A program made the translations under genes and the position numbers. This document shows positions 33,989-47,135 of a DNA stretch of 64,000 nt, piece by piece; position 1 is the first letter of the stretch; each line of letters starts with the position of its first letter. The stretch comes from Apium graveolens (lineage: Eukaryota; Streptophyta; Magnoliopsida; Apiales; Apiaceae): NCBI RefSeq assembly GCF_009905375.1, contig NC_133655.1:35813761-35877760 (forward strand). The letters run 5' to 3'. Below the pieces are notes generated by a model. The model ran no database searches and was not told the DNA's origin. It was given only the letters and a program-made list of their open reading frames with translations.

Positions 33989-36411
33989 GTGAGAAGATTA
34001 TTTGTCACAAATTCATGCCTGATAACAAGATTAACCCCAAGCTAAAATTAAAGTAAATAAGATCGAAAAATTTATAAAGTATAATTTTTATACATTCTTG
34101 CAGTTACAAACATATTTGAATTACATGATTATCTGAATTTCTCAGAGCCTGGTTGTTCTCTAGTTATATCTTCGAGTCTGACTGGGAACTTGGGTTCTTC
34201 AATGATTTCAGTTACTCTTAGAGCTTCTACCAGCTTGAGACATTCACTTAAGGAGTAACTGTCAAGATGATTTATTTTGTACCTTAATAGCTTGTTAGTC
34301 TTGATGTACATAAACACACCATCTGGAGACACTCTGCTCAACCCCTTAGCCTTTAATTCATTTGACCTTTTTTCAAACATCTCAATTTCCTGAGCATATT
34401 TCCTTTTATTTTCTTCTCTCTCAGCTTTTTCCCTTGCATGTCTTTCATTTCTCTCTCTCACCCTCTCAGCTAACTCTTCCTTTCCCATTCTTGTAAAAAC
34501 ATCCCTTGCATTCATCAAACTAATCACCCTCTCAAGTTTGGCAGTTGAGTAGTTCTCAATAACTTCTTTGTTGAACAAATTGAAGGTCCCATCCTTAAAG
34601 TAAATTCCGACTTCTCCCAAAGATACAACACAGACTTTAACTATATCTTCAGCTAGCCATTTATGGTAGTCATAATCTATTATATTTTTTGAGACAGGTA
34701 GAAAGTCACTTTGATTAAAACAGTCCCAAAGTGCACCAACTTCAACTTGAATCATTCTTGGTTTTCTCCCTGCAGACTTAAAATGGGTTTGGTTGGAGTT
34801 TTGAATGAAGGTGTTTTGGAGAGTTTCTTTAAGGAAGTTTGGTTTGCTTTGATAGGAATTTTGAGTAGAGAATTTGTAGTAGTTTTATATAGGTACTTGG
34901 GCTTTGAGGTTTTAATAATTTGAGATAGTGTTTGTCTAGGTGTTTGAGTTTGGATCAGCATAATTTTGGATATTTGGGTTAGAGGTATTTTCTTTGTGTC
35001 TCATCCATCTTCTCCATCCTTCTTATTCTTCTTCTCACTGTCACTATTTCCTTTCTTTTTTGTCATCCCTTGTAGATTTATCATCTTTATGACTCCCACT
35101 ACCTATGCTTGATTGACTTGGATTTGAGCCAAAATATTTTTACTTATATTTCTTTTGCTCATCATCATCTAAGTCATCATCTTTTTGATTAATTTGTGTC
35201 CTTGGTAGTATTGTATCTGCATTCTTCAGAAATCTAGCAAATATCTTGATCATCTCCACATCCTCATGAGTCTTATTCCTCTTAGTCTTCAACTCAGTCT
35301 CAATTGTCATCATTAGCTTCTTGTTTCCCATGACACAATATTTTGGAAGTTGGAAGTGTTTGCATTTTCTAGTATTGGGGCAGATGTAGGCCCCACCTTT
35401 GCTTGGCTGTAGATAGGCTTCAGAAAAAGCACCTATTTGACCATTTTTAAGCTCATAAAGAAAAAGGGTGTCCTCTGGACTCATCACCTTGACTTTGTTG
35501 ATGAATAAATCCTGTTCAGATGCCCTTCTTGATTGCATAAAAGATAGGAAAACCTACATGCATCTGTCAACACCAGGTCATTTACATTCACAAAAACTCT
35601 CTTTTCTCTGAAATTCCGTCTGGTCACAAGCACCACTCTCAGGAAATATATTCTTGTCCACAGCCTTCTTGTATGTAAATTTGTTGAAATTGAGGGAGAC
35701 TCTCATGGCTTCCAGAAATTCAACAAACTCCTTGTCAAGGCAAGGGCCTTTAGCTGCCATCTTGAGTCTTTTAAATCCAATGACATCTTCACTTTGGCTT
35801 GATTGACTTGATTTTATCTTGGGCTCCATCATCTCCCACTTAGACTTGGTAGTAGGCAAGGTTGAGTGTTAAGGGATCTGAGCCCTAACCATCTATAGTG
35901 TTTCCTGAAGTGGAACCTTCAAAGTACCCATAATAGCTCCTAAAGATACATTAGTCTGCATTTGAAAGTATTTTTGGGAAATTATTAGCGACTTGATGTC
36001 CTAGTTGTTGACTTTGGACTAATGAAGTGAGTTGAGAAACTTGAGTAGTGAGAGAAGCATTTGAGGCTTGTAGATCTGTAATTTGTTGTTGGAGAGCTTG
36101 GACTTAAAGAGTTGATGATGTGGAGGGAGCAGATGGTGAGCTTGTGGCAAGAGATGCACCAAAAGTGTTTTTCACCACATTTTTAATTTCCTCCATCATC
36201 AAGGATGCAGGTTCATATCTGGCCTTGTGGAGTTGTTCCAACTTGACCTTTGTGTCATTTTTTATGGATATTTATTGTTGAACAACCTCATGCAGGGCCA
36301 TGAATGAATTCTTGAGACTCTTAATGCTTGTCTCAACACCAGTCAAAATGAACGTGGCCATCTTCTCAGCAAATTTATTGAACTTGTTCTTGATTTCAAT
36401 TTGAGATGGCA
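33989..36411 (-). pseudogene. Copia-2 extra ORF, C-terminal part
   Basis: The most intact piece is 34755-34129 (208 codons, MIQVEVGALWDCF to EKFR). It has a Glu/Arg/Lys-rich helix (RMGKEELAERVRERNERHAREK) probably forming a coiled coil, then a compact segment. Upstream pieces are 35538-35140 (132 codons) and 35859-35578 (93 codons), separated by shifts, plus a coiled-coil stretch near 36050-36100 (LQQQITDLQASNASL). The last bases next to 36411 continue in frame with the segment beyond the solo LTR at 54521. Function unknown. Similarity to the C-terminus of the Copia-1 extra ORF is weak at best. Confidence 0.65.
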
Positions 36412-37016
36412 CCAACTGTTAGGTCCCGAATTATCATAGAAGGGGGGGGGGTTGAATACGATAATCACTAAATTAAAAATTCTTTCGAAACTTTAGCGGA
36501 TATAATGTTTAGTGCTCGGTTAATGGTTCCATGTTCTTGAGGTGAATAGTGTTTGGAACAATAAAACGAGGAACACAAGATATTCGGGGAAGTATATAAT
36601 CATATATAAATCCGCGGGGGTGTTGCTACACTTCGGTAAATAAATTAACCGGCTACAATCTAAGAACAACAAAGTTCCTAGCTTATACAAAGATTTACAA
36701 ATCAAATCCTATACAATGATCTAACTTTTGTTTGTCTAAGGATTTAATTACCGGGTAACGATTATAATGCCCCTATGAATATACAAGAATTAAATTGGGC
36801 ATTGTAATGTTAATCCGGTGAGAAGAATAACGGATTTACAATGTGCCCGAAGCTTCTCAGTATTTTCTTTGCTGCTATTTTTATCTTTTCTCGTCGGAGA
36901 AGAAGATAAAAACTCAGAACAATACAACTAAAATTATTATGCTTCAAAGTGTAGACTTTATATTTAATAAAGATGTGACTGAGGAGAGAAGTACTTCTGT
37001 GGTGACAAAGAGTGGA

Positions 37017-37432
37017 TTTTTCCTTAGAAAAATTCAAATCAATTTTTCTGTGGTGACTGGAGTGTATAGAGGGTAAATTTTTCCTTAGAAAAATTCAACC
37101 CTATTCTTTATGGTGACCAGAGGGGAATATAGAGTGTTTTTGCCTTAGAAAAATTCACTCCACTTCTCTATGGCGACCAGAGGGGAGCAGAGGGAGTTTT
37201 TGCCTTAGAAAAATTCAACCCATTTCTCTATGGAGACCAGAGGGGAACCTAGGGTGAATTTTCCTTGGAAAAAATTTAACCCATTTCTTTATGGCGACCA
37301 GAAGGGAACCTAGGGTGAATATGCCTTAAAAAAAATTCAACCCATTTCTCTATGGCGACCAGAGGGGAACCTAGGTTGAATTTTCCTTAGAAAAAGTTCA
37401 ACCCATTTCTCTATGGGGACCAGAGGGATGAA
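37017..37432. repeat. 60-bp tandem repeat, seven copies
   Basis: Units of 60-61 bp, each with CCTTAGAAAAATTCAA, then TCTCTATGG and GACCAGAGGGGA, begin near 37017, 37079, 37139, 37199, 37259, 37319 and 37379. The inner units are most alike and the first is the most diverged. The array lies in the solo copia LTR. Confidence 0.88.
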
Positions 37433-38420
37433 AACTACACTTGTGAAATTATTTTTGCTCTCATATATTCCCTGAGTATCATACTAAATCAAGATCAGTT
37501 CCTACTGAAATATTGAACTGTACATCCAGGATATTGCTTCTGAAGATCAATATACTGATCAGGATGACTCCTACTACAAGGTAGTGATCACCTTGACTTA
37601 GTTTCTGTAGAGCATTACATTCCCTGAGCTGTCCCATCTTTAAGTCTTCTCTCTTGAGTCTTCGTCTGAATAATAAAACTTGTATTCCCTGATACGGATC
37701 CTCACTTAACAATCCTTCTAATGATAATACTCAGATTCCTTTCATGAAACGCTGACGCCTAGTGCAACTGGCCTGGTTCGCAGACGACTTGTAATATCCG
37801 GGATATCGCGAGTAAATATTTTTTTAATAAATGATGATTATATGATTGTTATGTGATTTTTGTTGAATTATCTAGTTGATTGATAATGATAAATAGATGT
37901 ATATATGTGACTAAATGTGAGTATGTTAATTTTGATATGTCCAGAATAAAATATAGATAATTGTGATATTTTTCTGATAATTTTTGGATCGTTATATGAT
38001 TTTATAATGATTTACAAATTCAATAATTATTTTTTGAATAATTACAAAATTATTTTATAAAGCCGGGAATCGTCCAACCACAAACGTTTTACGTTTTTAC
38101 AACCCGAAACTCTTCTGAAAACTCTTTACTAACCTAATATGGTAATTTCAGACATTTTCCGTGTTTTGACTTTTCGATCCGGATTACGGTTTGACCCGTA
38201 CGCGTCCCGGCGTACAATTTTCGATACGATGATTATTTTGATATATCAACAAAACCCGTATTCTTGAAAGACGGGATAATATTACATTATATTCGTATAA
38301 AGTGTTTTATAAAAAGCCCGGTTTGGATAATTATCCAATACGGGTATTAAATTGGATCGTTTCTGCAGTTACTTAGCGGCTAAGCAACTAATTTATCATT
38401 CCAAAATGATCCAATATTCC

Positions 38421-38434
38421 ATAAATATATATAG
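38421..38434 (+). promoter_or_regulatory. TATA box of the Gypsy-2 LTR
   Basis: ATAAATATATATAG. The donor-like site AAG|GTATTT follows about 215 nt later. The 3' LTR copy is near 47777. Confidence 0.6.
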
Positions 38435-40785
38435 TCCTTTTATTATTTCATTTTAGTCGGCTAATCACAATCTGTCAGTTACAACCAGTAAAATACAGAG
38501 CAAAACCCTAAAAACATTACGTTCTTGAGAATCAACCGTACGAACGAGGCGTTATCGAACTCCGATTCAAGCGTGCAATATATCAAATCGTAGCTCTCGA
38601 AAAGCACTTCCTGAATCAATCAACTATTTTGGTACATAAATCAAGGTATTTTTCTTATTAAATTATTTTATTTCAAATTAATTAAAGATTAAATTATGAA
38701 AATGTGTTCTTGATGTTGTTGATATGATTTGATGATTCCATCGTGTAGATAACATTTTTCTAGTCATTTTGGTATATTATACTTCAAATTTGGAGTTCAA
38801 TAACATATAGAAATTGATGTTTAATTCTGGAAAATCAAAATTAGGGTTTTAATACTTTGAATGTTCTAAATCGAATTTGGGGGTTTTATTTTTAATGATT
38901 CTGGGAATGAATGATCAGTACCAGTTGATAGATCGTCCTAAAAAGAACCTAATTATCTGTTTAATTTTTGCTTTGGCTTCCTGTATTGACCTCGCCGGAA
39001 AGTTGACCACGGCGGCGACGGAAACTTGGACCAAGTTTTCCAGTCGAACCCTGTGTTGTTCTTCAAAAGTATGATTGCAGAATTGTTCCTAGCATCACAG
39101 AGAACGTACGCTGATATTCTCAAGCTATTCTGGGTTACTTTGCAGGTCGCCCGAAATGCTAATGGCCGACAAACATGGCTTTCCGGCAACAAGGGGGAAG
39201 ACTGTAAAAGTTACAGTTTGACCCCCGGGGTTTTGCACAGTTCACATTCTTAATACTCTAGTTTTAAAATTTTGCAAAAACCATATTCTTGTTTAGTTTA
39301 TTTATAAAAATGATATTTTTTATAATTATTTTCAGAAAATATTTTATTTATTTTAAATTCCAAAAATCAATATATTAAATTCTGAAAAATTATTTTTAAA
39401 TTGAAATTAAATCTAGATTATTTATTTAATTAATTATTAGTTGATAATTAATTATTTAATTAGTCAATTAATTTAAATATTAATTAATTAATTAATTTAA
39501 TTAGTTATTAATTAATTATTTAATTAGATTTAATTATTCATTTTTGATTTAAAAATTTCGAAAAATAGTTTCGAGTTTTAAAATATTATTTAAAATTATT
39601 TTCAAAACTAGATAATTAGTATTAAATCATTTTAAAGTCAGATTCGGGCATTCAAACCCAGTTATTTAATTATAAAATTATTCGGAGTCCGTTTAAATTC
39701 CGAAAAATGTTCAAAAATTCGTATTAAATACCTGGAAAATTATTTTAACCCCGAATCTTCTTGGAAAATTATTGTGATCGAATATCTTATGTGCGATGTG
39801 TTATATGTGATCTAAGTAATGCATAATATGACTGTACATGCATTGTTTGAATGTTTTATTCATAACTTTAAATTCGTACGTCGGATTTGGGTGAAACGAA
39901 GGGTAGTTAGAAGCTTGTAACGAGTAGAACGAAATGAGAATGAGTATTAATAAGTACATATGATGTTTAACAGAGGAAGAGAGATGTATAAAGGGAAAGA
40001 AAGTGATTGACGAGTGGGAACTAACTGACAAGTGTTAGTAAAGTAAAAGCGGATTTATAAGGCAAGTGTTCCTATTCTTCTTGGTTATATTACAAGTATT
40101 TTGAACTCTCTACATTATGTTGCAACTATTCCAAACAGTTCTTATTCTATATTGCAAGTACTTTAAAGTACTTAACCCAAACCCTGATTCTTATTGATCT
40201 TGAGCCATAAGCCTGATTCTTCATAAACCATTGATTGTTAAATTCTCAGATACAAACCACACCTATACGAACTACTCCATAAATGCATATCTACCACATA
40301 CTGATTCATGATACAAGATTGCTTAACATACCAACCCTTATATTTTGTGTAACTCTTGAACTCTTGGGTCTTCTGCTTTCTGATTCTTTCCTTGATTGAA
40401 ACCCAACCTTTACGATTTCCTTGTTATTTCATGGAATTACAGATTATTTTATGCTTCAAGATAAATGTTGTTTATGATTCAACTATTGATTTACGTTGCT
40501 TATCATATTGTGATCCTGGAATTGGATTGTTTTTAAATATGGACCAGATTCGTGGTCAGACCAGATTCGTGGTCATAATAGGCCAATGTGTGTCTTGGAT
40601 CCAGTTTATAGAGCAAAGCTGAGAGCCTTACTCGGGGTTAGTGCATGACTGCTCAACAACCTAACCTTGATTTTTTTTAAATAAAAGTGAATATCCAATT
40701 CTAATCTTTACTTATCAGTAAACTTGATTCCTTATATCATCTCAATTGATCATTGTTAATCTCAGTGACTGTCATTGTGACTTGC

Positions 40786-40832
40786 TGAGCTACTTAGCTC
40801 ACTCTTGCAAATCTGTTTATATTCTTTTCCAG
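40786..40832 (+). promoter_or_regulatory. Stem-loop and acceptor-like site in the Gypsy-2 LTR
   Basis: TGAGCTA and TAGCTCA form a perfect 7-bp inverted repeat with a 2-nt spacer, then CTCTTGC and a T-rich tract ending CCAG at 40832. The 3' LTR copy (53513-53559) keeps the stem although the 2-nt loop changed (CT to GT). No ATG follows nearby here, unlike the other three LTR types. Confidence 0.45.
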
Positions 40833-41183
40833 TGAAAAAGGAAACTGGTGGTAGCGAGGATCCCCAGACAAGTGTGCAAGCTAGGTATCCAGGTTGAGAT
40901 GGAATAAGCTAGCAGATGATGTGTGGCTTAGTTTGTATTGATAGTTTATAATAAAGTTTACTTCCTTTGTAAGATAAATAAATTGAGATTTGGAATGTTT
41001 GTAATATAAATAAGGTGATTGCTTGTGGGCATACTTTAAACGGCTTCGATCTGTGGATAATGGTAAGTAGGGTAATGGCTATATATTATTATATTCATAA
41101 ACAGGTTTAAATATGGTATGTGTGTGTGTGTGTGTGTTGTGGTCCCCAAACTTCTGACCCGGGTTTGGAGGGCGTTACAGGTT

Positions 41184-41196
41184 TGGTATCAGAGCT
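41184..41196 (+). other. Gypsy-2 primer-binding site
   Basis: TGGTATCAGAGCT 4 nt after the LTR end, complementary to initiator tRNA-Met. Confidence 0.93.
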
Positions 41197-42473
41197 AAGG
41201 TTTAAAGTCACTGCCACAAGCCTAGATTATCGGGAATGGGTAGAGGGTTAAGATTAGTATTAGGAAATAAAGAAACAGAACGTTGAGAAGTTGAGTACGA
41301 ATTAATAGTAGGCTTTAGTATGATTCGTGACAAGATTCGAGATTCTTATCTAGCAACATAATTTTCAAATAGCAGGGATCATAGATTCTTTTATTTCGAT
41401 ATCATCTGATTACTCGGAGCCTTCTATCAGAGAACCGGTGTCAGCCATAATACATGTTACGACGGTTGTACCAATGCGAACTATGCTACCTCCAAGTATG
41501 AGACTACCTATTCAAGGACCTCTACTTATTGATTCTGACTCTATTAGACATTCGGCTGCGGGTGCGTCTTAGGATTTTGTAGATCCCATTATAAATCAGA
41601 TTCTCTCCTACCCTATTTGTAAATTTTTCTATCTAAATATTGTTTCTTTTCTCGGTGATTCTATCGGATGATTGGTGCAAACAATGCATATGCGTTGACT
41701 ATTTGTCTATGTGATAAAAGGGTCTGGTGGGACGCCACTGAATTATGTGTTATGAACTATGCGTACTAAGACTAGACATCTTATGTACTTGTATGGTTCC
41801 TCTCAGTCATACCTACATCTTCTTCACTATTCCTTCTCATTCGATTTCCTTGATTTTGAAATTTCATCTGGTATTCTATGATAATGAATTTCTTCAGTAA
41901 TCTCTAGTATGAGGCTTTTCTTTTGGAGCGAGAAGCCCTGTAGGGCACAAATCCGGGAACTTTAACACAATATCAGTACTATAGATGTCGGCAGGAATGT
42001 GAAGGAATTTCAGAATGAGATTCAGGTGACCCGGAGAGTACTTGAAACTAGACGACGGAGATGATGTGACAGTTGATATATGTATAATAATATGTGATAT
42101 GTAAGATCAGACTTTTGGTGGGAATATAAATAAATAAGACTTGCTGACTAATGGATATGCCTGTTGTACCTTTGCCTTCAATAAAACGTTTCGCGCTTGT
42201 ACCACCAAACTTTGATATACACCAGTACCTTTCCTTTCCAGTATGGTCATCTACTTTACTATACATGTTTTATTTTATTGCACTAGTTATAAAAATCTTG
42301 TGATAACCTGTATTTTTCCCTAACTGTTTATATTATATAAAGAAGCATGCAATTTACCTAGTTCGACTATTGAAAATGTTCTCAAAAAGAGATATTTCTG
42401 TTTTACAAAAATCTTTTCAGAAAAAGGGGTTTTGATATAAAGGCTAAATAAGTTGTTTGATTTTTTACAGAAA
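41197..42473 (+). other. Gypsy-2 leader
   Basis: 1.28 kb non-coding. Bases about 41575-41880 match the Gypsy-1 leader (13660-13960). It ends with TTTGATTTTTTACAG|AAA before the gag ATG at 42474, a strong splice-acceptor match. Confidence 0.75.
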
Positions 42474-43850
42474 ATGCCTCCCAGAAAAAATACCCGTTCT
42501 CCCAACCAAAATGAAGAAACCAACAACAACAACAACACTCAGGACAACAATAACCAGAATGTGAATCCAGGTCCCATAGACCCAACTGTAGCCCAGATTC
42601 TTCAGTTCTTGGCCCAACAGACAGTCCACCTGACTCAACAACAGCAGAGACAGACTAATCCTCAGGTGACCCTTAAGACCTTTCAAGTGGTGAATCCACC
42701 AGAGTTTAAAGGTTCTGTAGATCCGATTGAGGCAAGGGTATGGTTGAAGGAGATTGAGAAGGCATTTGCCTTAGTCAAAGTGAGGGAGGAACAGAAGACT
42801 GAGTTTGCAAGTTACTATCTGAAGAATGAAGCCACCTACTGTTGGGAAACTGTTAAAGTGTTGGAAGGTACTGTTGATGTTGCGTGGGATAGATTCAAGG
42901 AGTTATTTCTAGAGAAGTATTTCCCTCAGTTTGTTGAGGATCAAATGGAATTGAAATTTCTGGAGCTCAAGCAGAGGAATATGTCAGTGGTAGATTATGA
43001 AAGCAAGTTTGAGGAATTATCTAGGTTTGTGCCATCCTATGTGGACACTGATAGGAAGAAGGCTAAGAGGTTCCAGCAAGGGCTTAAGCCATGGATCAGG
43101 GGGAAGGTGGCCATATTTGAATTGGACATGTATGCGGGAGTTGTGCAGAAAGCTATGATTGCGGAGATAAAAAGTGAAATGTTTCAGAAAGAAAAGGAAA
43201 GTAAGAAGAGGAAGTTTGAAGGGAGTGAAGGACAGTCTCAAGCAGGGAAGTTTCCAAATTTCAATCATAGGAAGAGCAAGTTCCCGCCCGGGAGGAATTT
43301 TAATAGGCCTAATATAGGCAATGGAGGACAAGGTAACCATCCAGCCACTGGGAACCAGCCAACCCAGCAGAGGCCAGCTATACCAGATTGCCAAGTCTGC
43401 GAGAAAAAGCATGATGAAGTTTGCTACAAGTTGAATGTGGTCTGCTACAGATGCAACCAGAGGGGGCACTATTCAAGGGAGTGCCGTAATCAGCCAGCAA
43501 GAGAGCCAGTCAACAAGGATCAACCTACCAGGAATCAGGCAGGCAAAGTTCCAGTAATTGGGTATACATGTTTCAAGTGCGGAAAGCCAGGACATATAGC
43601 AAGGGATTGCAAGGCACCCGTTCAATTAAATAATACACTACGAATCATGGGAGCCCCTCCAGTGGTGAATGAACCTCCCAGAGCTAGAGTTTATAACATG
43701 TCTCTGAAAGATGTTATCATGGATGCTGATGTTGTGGCAGGTACGCTTACTGTGAATTCTTTATGTGCAAAGGTGCTAGTAGATTCAGGAGCAACTCGAT
43801 CATTTATTTCTCAAGATTTTGTTGATAAATTGAATTGCCCAATTGAATAG
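42474..43850 (+). pseudogene. gag: Gypsy-2 gag and start of protease
   Basis: The start is taken at MPPRKNTRS (42474) because it matches the Gypsy-1 gag start and follows an acceptor-like AG; an upstream in-frame ATG at 42453 adds only seven residues. 458 codons: a Gln/Asn-rich N-terminus, a capsid region (VNPPEFKGSVDP, LEKYFPQF, FQQGLKPWIRG), a Lys-rich basic stretch, then CQVCEKKHDEVC, CYRCNQRGHYSREC (about residues 323-336) and CFKCGKPGHIARDC (about 366-379). Protease follows without a break, with active-site motif VDSGATRSFIS. An in-frame TAG at 43848 interrupts the protease. The gag itself reads through uninterrupted. Confidence 0.92.
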
Positions 43851-45715
43851 CTAAGTGAAATTATGACAGTAGAATTAGCAAATCAGGAACGTGTATCTGT
43901 GAACCAAGTGTGTAAGAACTGTGAGATTAAGATTTATGGAAATAAGTTTGACGCTAACTTGATACCATTTAAGTTAGGAGAGTTTGACGTTATTTTAGGA
44001 ATGGACTGGCTATCTAAGCATGATGCTCAGATAGACTGTCATAACAAGAAGGTAATTTTGAAGAAGTCAGACGAGAAAACGGTAATGTTTAAAGGTCAGA
44101 AGCAAGAAAAGAAGTTCTTGATGATGATTCAAGATGAGAAACTATTACGACAAGGATGTGAGAACTTCATTGCATATATGATAGAAAGAAGACAGGAGCC
44201 AGCAAAACTGGAAGATATTCCTGTGGTAAATGAATTTCCAGACGTATTTCCAGATGAACTACCAGGACTTCCTTCAGATAGAGAAATTAAGTTTGCAATC
44301 GACTTAGCACCTGGAACGGAACCAATATCTAAGGCCCTGTACATAATGGAGCTAGTTAAAATGAAGGAATTAGCAAAACAATTACAGGAATTGTTAGAAA
44401 AAGGAGTGATTCAACCTAGTGTATCCCCATGGGGTGCACCGTTACTCTTTGTTAAGAAGAAAGACGGAAGTATGAGGTTATGCATCGACTATCGAGAACT
44501 CAACAAACTTACGATCAAGAACAAGTATCCATTACCGCGAATCAATGATTTGTTTGATCATCTGAAAGGAGCCAAGTACGTTTCTAAGATTGATCTGAGG
44601 TCTGGATATCACCAATTGAAGATCAAGCGTGAAGATATACCAAAGACAACTTTTAGAACAAAATAAGGTCATTATGAATTCTTAGTGATGTCTTTTGGAT
44701 TGACCAATGCTCCAACAGCATTTATGGATTTGATGAACAGAATATTTAAAGAATATTTGGAAAAGTTTGGCATTATGTTTATCGATGATATTTTGATCTA
44801 CTCAAAGTCAACGGAAGATCATGCGGAGCATTTAAGGATATCTTTGGAAATTTTAAGAAAGAAGAAGCTATATGCAAAGTTTTCAAAGTGTGAATTTTGG
44901 TTACAAGAAGTTCAATTCTTAGGGCACGTCGTAAGTAATGAAGGAATCAAAATGGACCCAACAAAGATTGAAGCTGTTATGATTTGGGAAAGGACAAGAA
45001 CACCAACAGAAGTAAGAAGTTTCTTGAGATTAGCGGGATACGATCGACAATTTATTCTGGATTTCTTGAAGATTGCGACACCTTTGACGAAGCTTAGCAG
45101 GAAAAGTGAGGAGTTTATATGAAACGAGAAGTGTGAAGAAAGTTTTCAGGAATTGAAAAAGAGATTGATCACAGCACCTGTTTTGTCACTTCTAGATGAT
45201 CAAGGGAATTTTGTAATCTATATTAATGCTTTTCATAACGGATTAGGTTGTGTTTTGATGCAACATGATAAAGTTATTGCATATACATCTCGACAACTGA
45301 AACCTCATGAGTAGAAGTATTCTACTCATGATTTGGAACTAGCAGCAATAGTATTCGCTTGAAGATTTGGAGATATTATTTATATGAAGAAAAATGCAAG
45401 ATTTATACGGATCATAAAAGTTTAAAGTACATATTCACGCAAAATGAGCTTAACATAAGATAAAGAAGATGGTTAGAGCTGATCAAAGATTATGATTGCA
45501 CAATTAACTATCATCCAGGAAAAGCGAATGTGGTAGCAGATGCGTTAAGCAGAAAGGAAAGACTGAACGTGTTGATAGTACCCAAGGAATTATATAAGGA
45601 ATTTTAGAAATTAGAATTGGAAGTCAGAATTTGCAAGCCTAATGAAGCAAGGATGTGTAGTATGAATTTTTAACCAGAATTGCTAGAAAATATATGAAAA
45701 TATCAAGAGGAAATA
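43851..45715 (+). pseudogene. RT: Gypsy-2 protease end, reverse transcriptase and RNase H
   Basis: Same frame as gag. It contains [13 protein letters not shown] (end of protease), [15 protein letters not shown], then RT with [51 protein letters not shown] and the catalytic FIDDILIYS at about 44780. The RT acts on the genomic RNA and RNase H removes it. Stops at 44664 (TAA, before [10 protein letters not shown]), 45120 (TGA) and 45312 (TAG) and a frameshift at about 45358 break it. RNase H continues to [11 protein letters not shown] near 45530. The catalytic Asp pair of RT is retained. Confidence 0.92.
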
Positions 45716-47085
45716 ATGGATCAGGATATCAATCGTTTGGTTGAAGAAGAGTTATGCACTCAAAAGGATGATCAAGGTATTCTCATATTTTCTTCCAGAA
45801 TTTGGATACCACCAGTGGCAGAATTGAAGAATGAAATTCTACAAGAAGCTCACAACTCAAGGTATTCAATCCATCCAGGAAGTACCAAGATGTACAGAAA
45901 TTTAAAGGAGAATTATTGGTGGCCAGATATGAAAAGAGAAATTGCGGAATGGGTTAGCAAATGTTACACGTGTCAAAGAGTTAAGGCACAACACCAGAGA
46001 CCAAGTGGACTATTACAACCGCTAGAGATTCCAGAATGGAAATGGGAACATATCGCTATGGATTTTATAGTCGGATACCAAGGACAAAAGCGAACCACAA
46101 CGCCATTTGGGTTATAATAGACATACTAACCAAATCAGCTCATTTCTTGCCTATTAATGAAAAATTCTTAATGGATAAATTGGTTCACATATACTTGAAA
46201 GAAATAGTAATGCATCACGGAGTCCTTGTGTCTATTGTGTCTGATCGTGATCCACGATTCAATTCAAGATTTTGGAAAAGTTTTCAAGAATGCTTGGGGA
46301 CTAAATTAAACATGAGTATGGCTTATCATCCGCAAACGGACGGCTAGAGCGAGAGAACAATCAAGACTATTGAAGATATGTTACATGTTTGTGCCATTGA
46401 TTTCAAAGGAAATTGGGACGAGAATTTGCCCTTAGTAGAATTTGCTTACAATAACAGTTATCATGCCAGTATCGGAATGCCTCCCTATGAAGCTCTTTAT
46501 GGACGTAAATGTCGATCACCAGTGTATTGGGAAGAAGTTGGAGAACGTAAGATACTTGGACCCGAGTCGGTGCAACAGATAAAAGAAGTTATGGAAATCA
46601 TTCAGAAAAGATTAATTGCAGCACAAGATCGTCAAAGAAAATACACATATCAATTAAGAAAGGATATGGAATTCAAAGACGGGGATCTAGTGTTACTAAA
46701 AGTGTCACCATGGAAAGAATTGTCGAGATTCGGAAAGAAAGGAAAGCTAAGTCCTAGATACGTTGGACCTTTTGAAATTCTAAAACATGTCGGCAAGGTA
46801 GCTTACGAATTGGCGTTACCCCCACACATGGAACATATTCATAATTTTTTTCACGTCTCAATGCTTAGGAGATATAATCCAGACTCTAAGCATGTAATCG
46901 AGTATGAGCCGATAGAACTTCAAGCAGATTTATCATATATAGAGAATCCAATAGAGATTCTAGAAAAGAGAGAACAGGTATTGAGAAATAAAGTAGTAAA
47001 TTTGGTAAGAGTATTGTGGAGAAACCCAAAGGTTGAAGAGTCAACCTGGGAGTTAGAAAGCGATATGCGAGAAAAGTACCCTTAG
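45716..47085 (+). pseudogene. INT: Gypsy-2 integrase with chromodomain-like C-terminus
   Basis: The zinc finger is present (EAHNSRYSIHPG then CYTCQ). The core has MDFI (first Asp), VSDRDPRF (second Asp) and SERT (Glu), just after a TAG at 46345 that replaces the residue following TDG. A frameshift falls near 46105. The C-terminus has a GPF-type module (RYVGPFEILK) and ends with VLWRNPKVEESTWELESDM, the pattern of chromodomains that guide chromovirus integration to heterochromatin. The last codon is at 47083-47085. This supports the Tekay/Del chromovirus assignment. Confidence 0.92.
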
Positions 47086-47122
47086 TTGTTTACTTAAAAG
47101 ATTCCGAGGACATAATCCTTTT

Positions 47123-47135
47123 AAGGGGGGAAGGA
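47123..47135 (+). other. Gypsy-2 polypurine tract
   Basis: AAGGGGGGAAGGA directly before the 3' LTR at 47136. Confidence 0.92.

Larger units (their letters stand above)
37790..41179 (+). repeat. Gypsy-2 5' LTR
   Basis: 3,390 bp. It contains a TATA box (ATAAATATATATAG, 38421-38434), a donor-like AAG|GTATTT at 38645|38646, AT-rich low-complexity DNA (39390-39550), a 17-bp tandem duplication (ACCAGATTCGTGGTCAG, about 40543), the stem-loop TGAGCTA-CT-TAGCTCA (40786-40801), an acceptor-like TTCTTTTCCAG ending at 40832, AATAAA near 40951 and a (GT)n run near 41120-41138. Confidence 0.92.

Noticed and set aside
37017..37432. Seven 60-bp repeats considered as a CRISPR array
   Set aside because: The whole 60-bp unit is repeated with no unique spacers: a minisatellite.
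36417..37789. Considered as part of a full-length copia element rather than a solo LTR
   Set aside because: Perfect TSD CCAAC immediately outside both ends, no PBS/PPT, no coding sequence, and only one LTR's worth of sequence after removing Gypsy-2.
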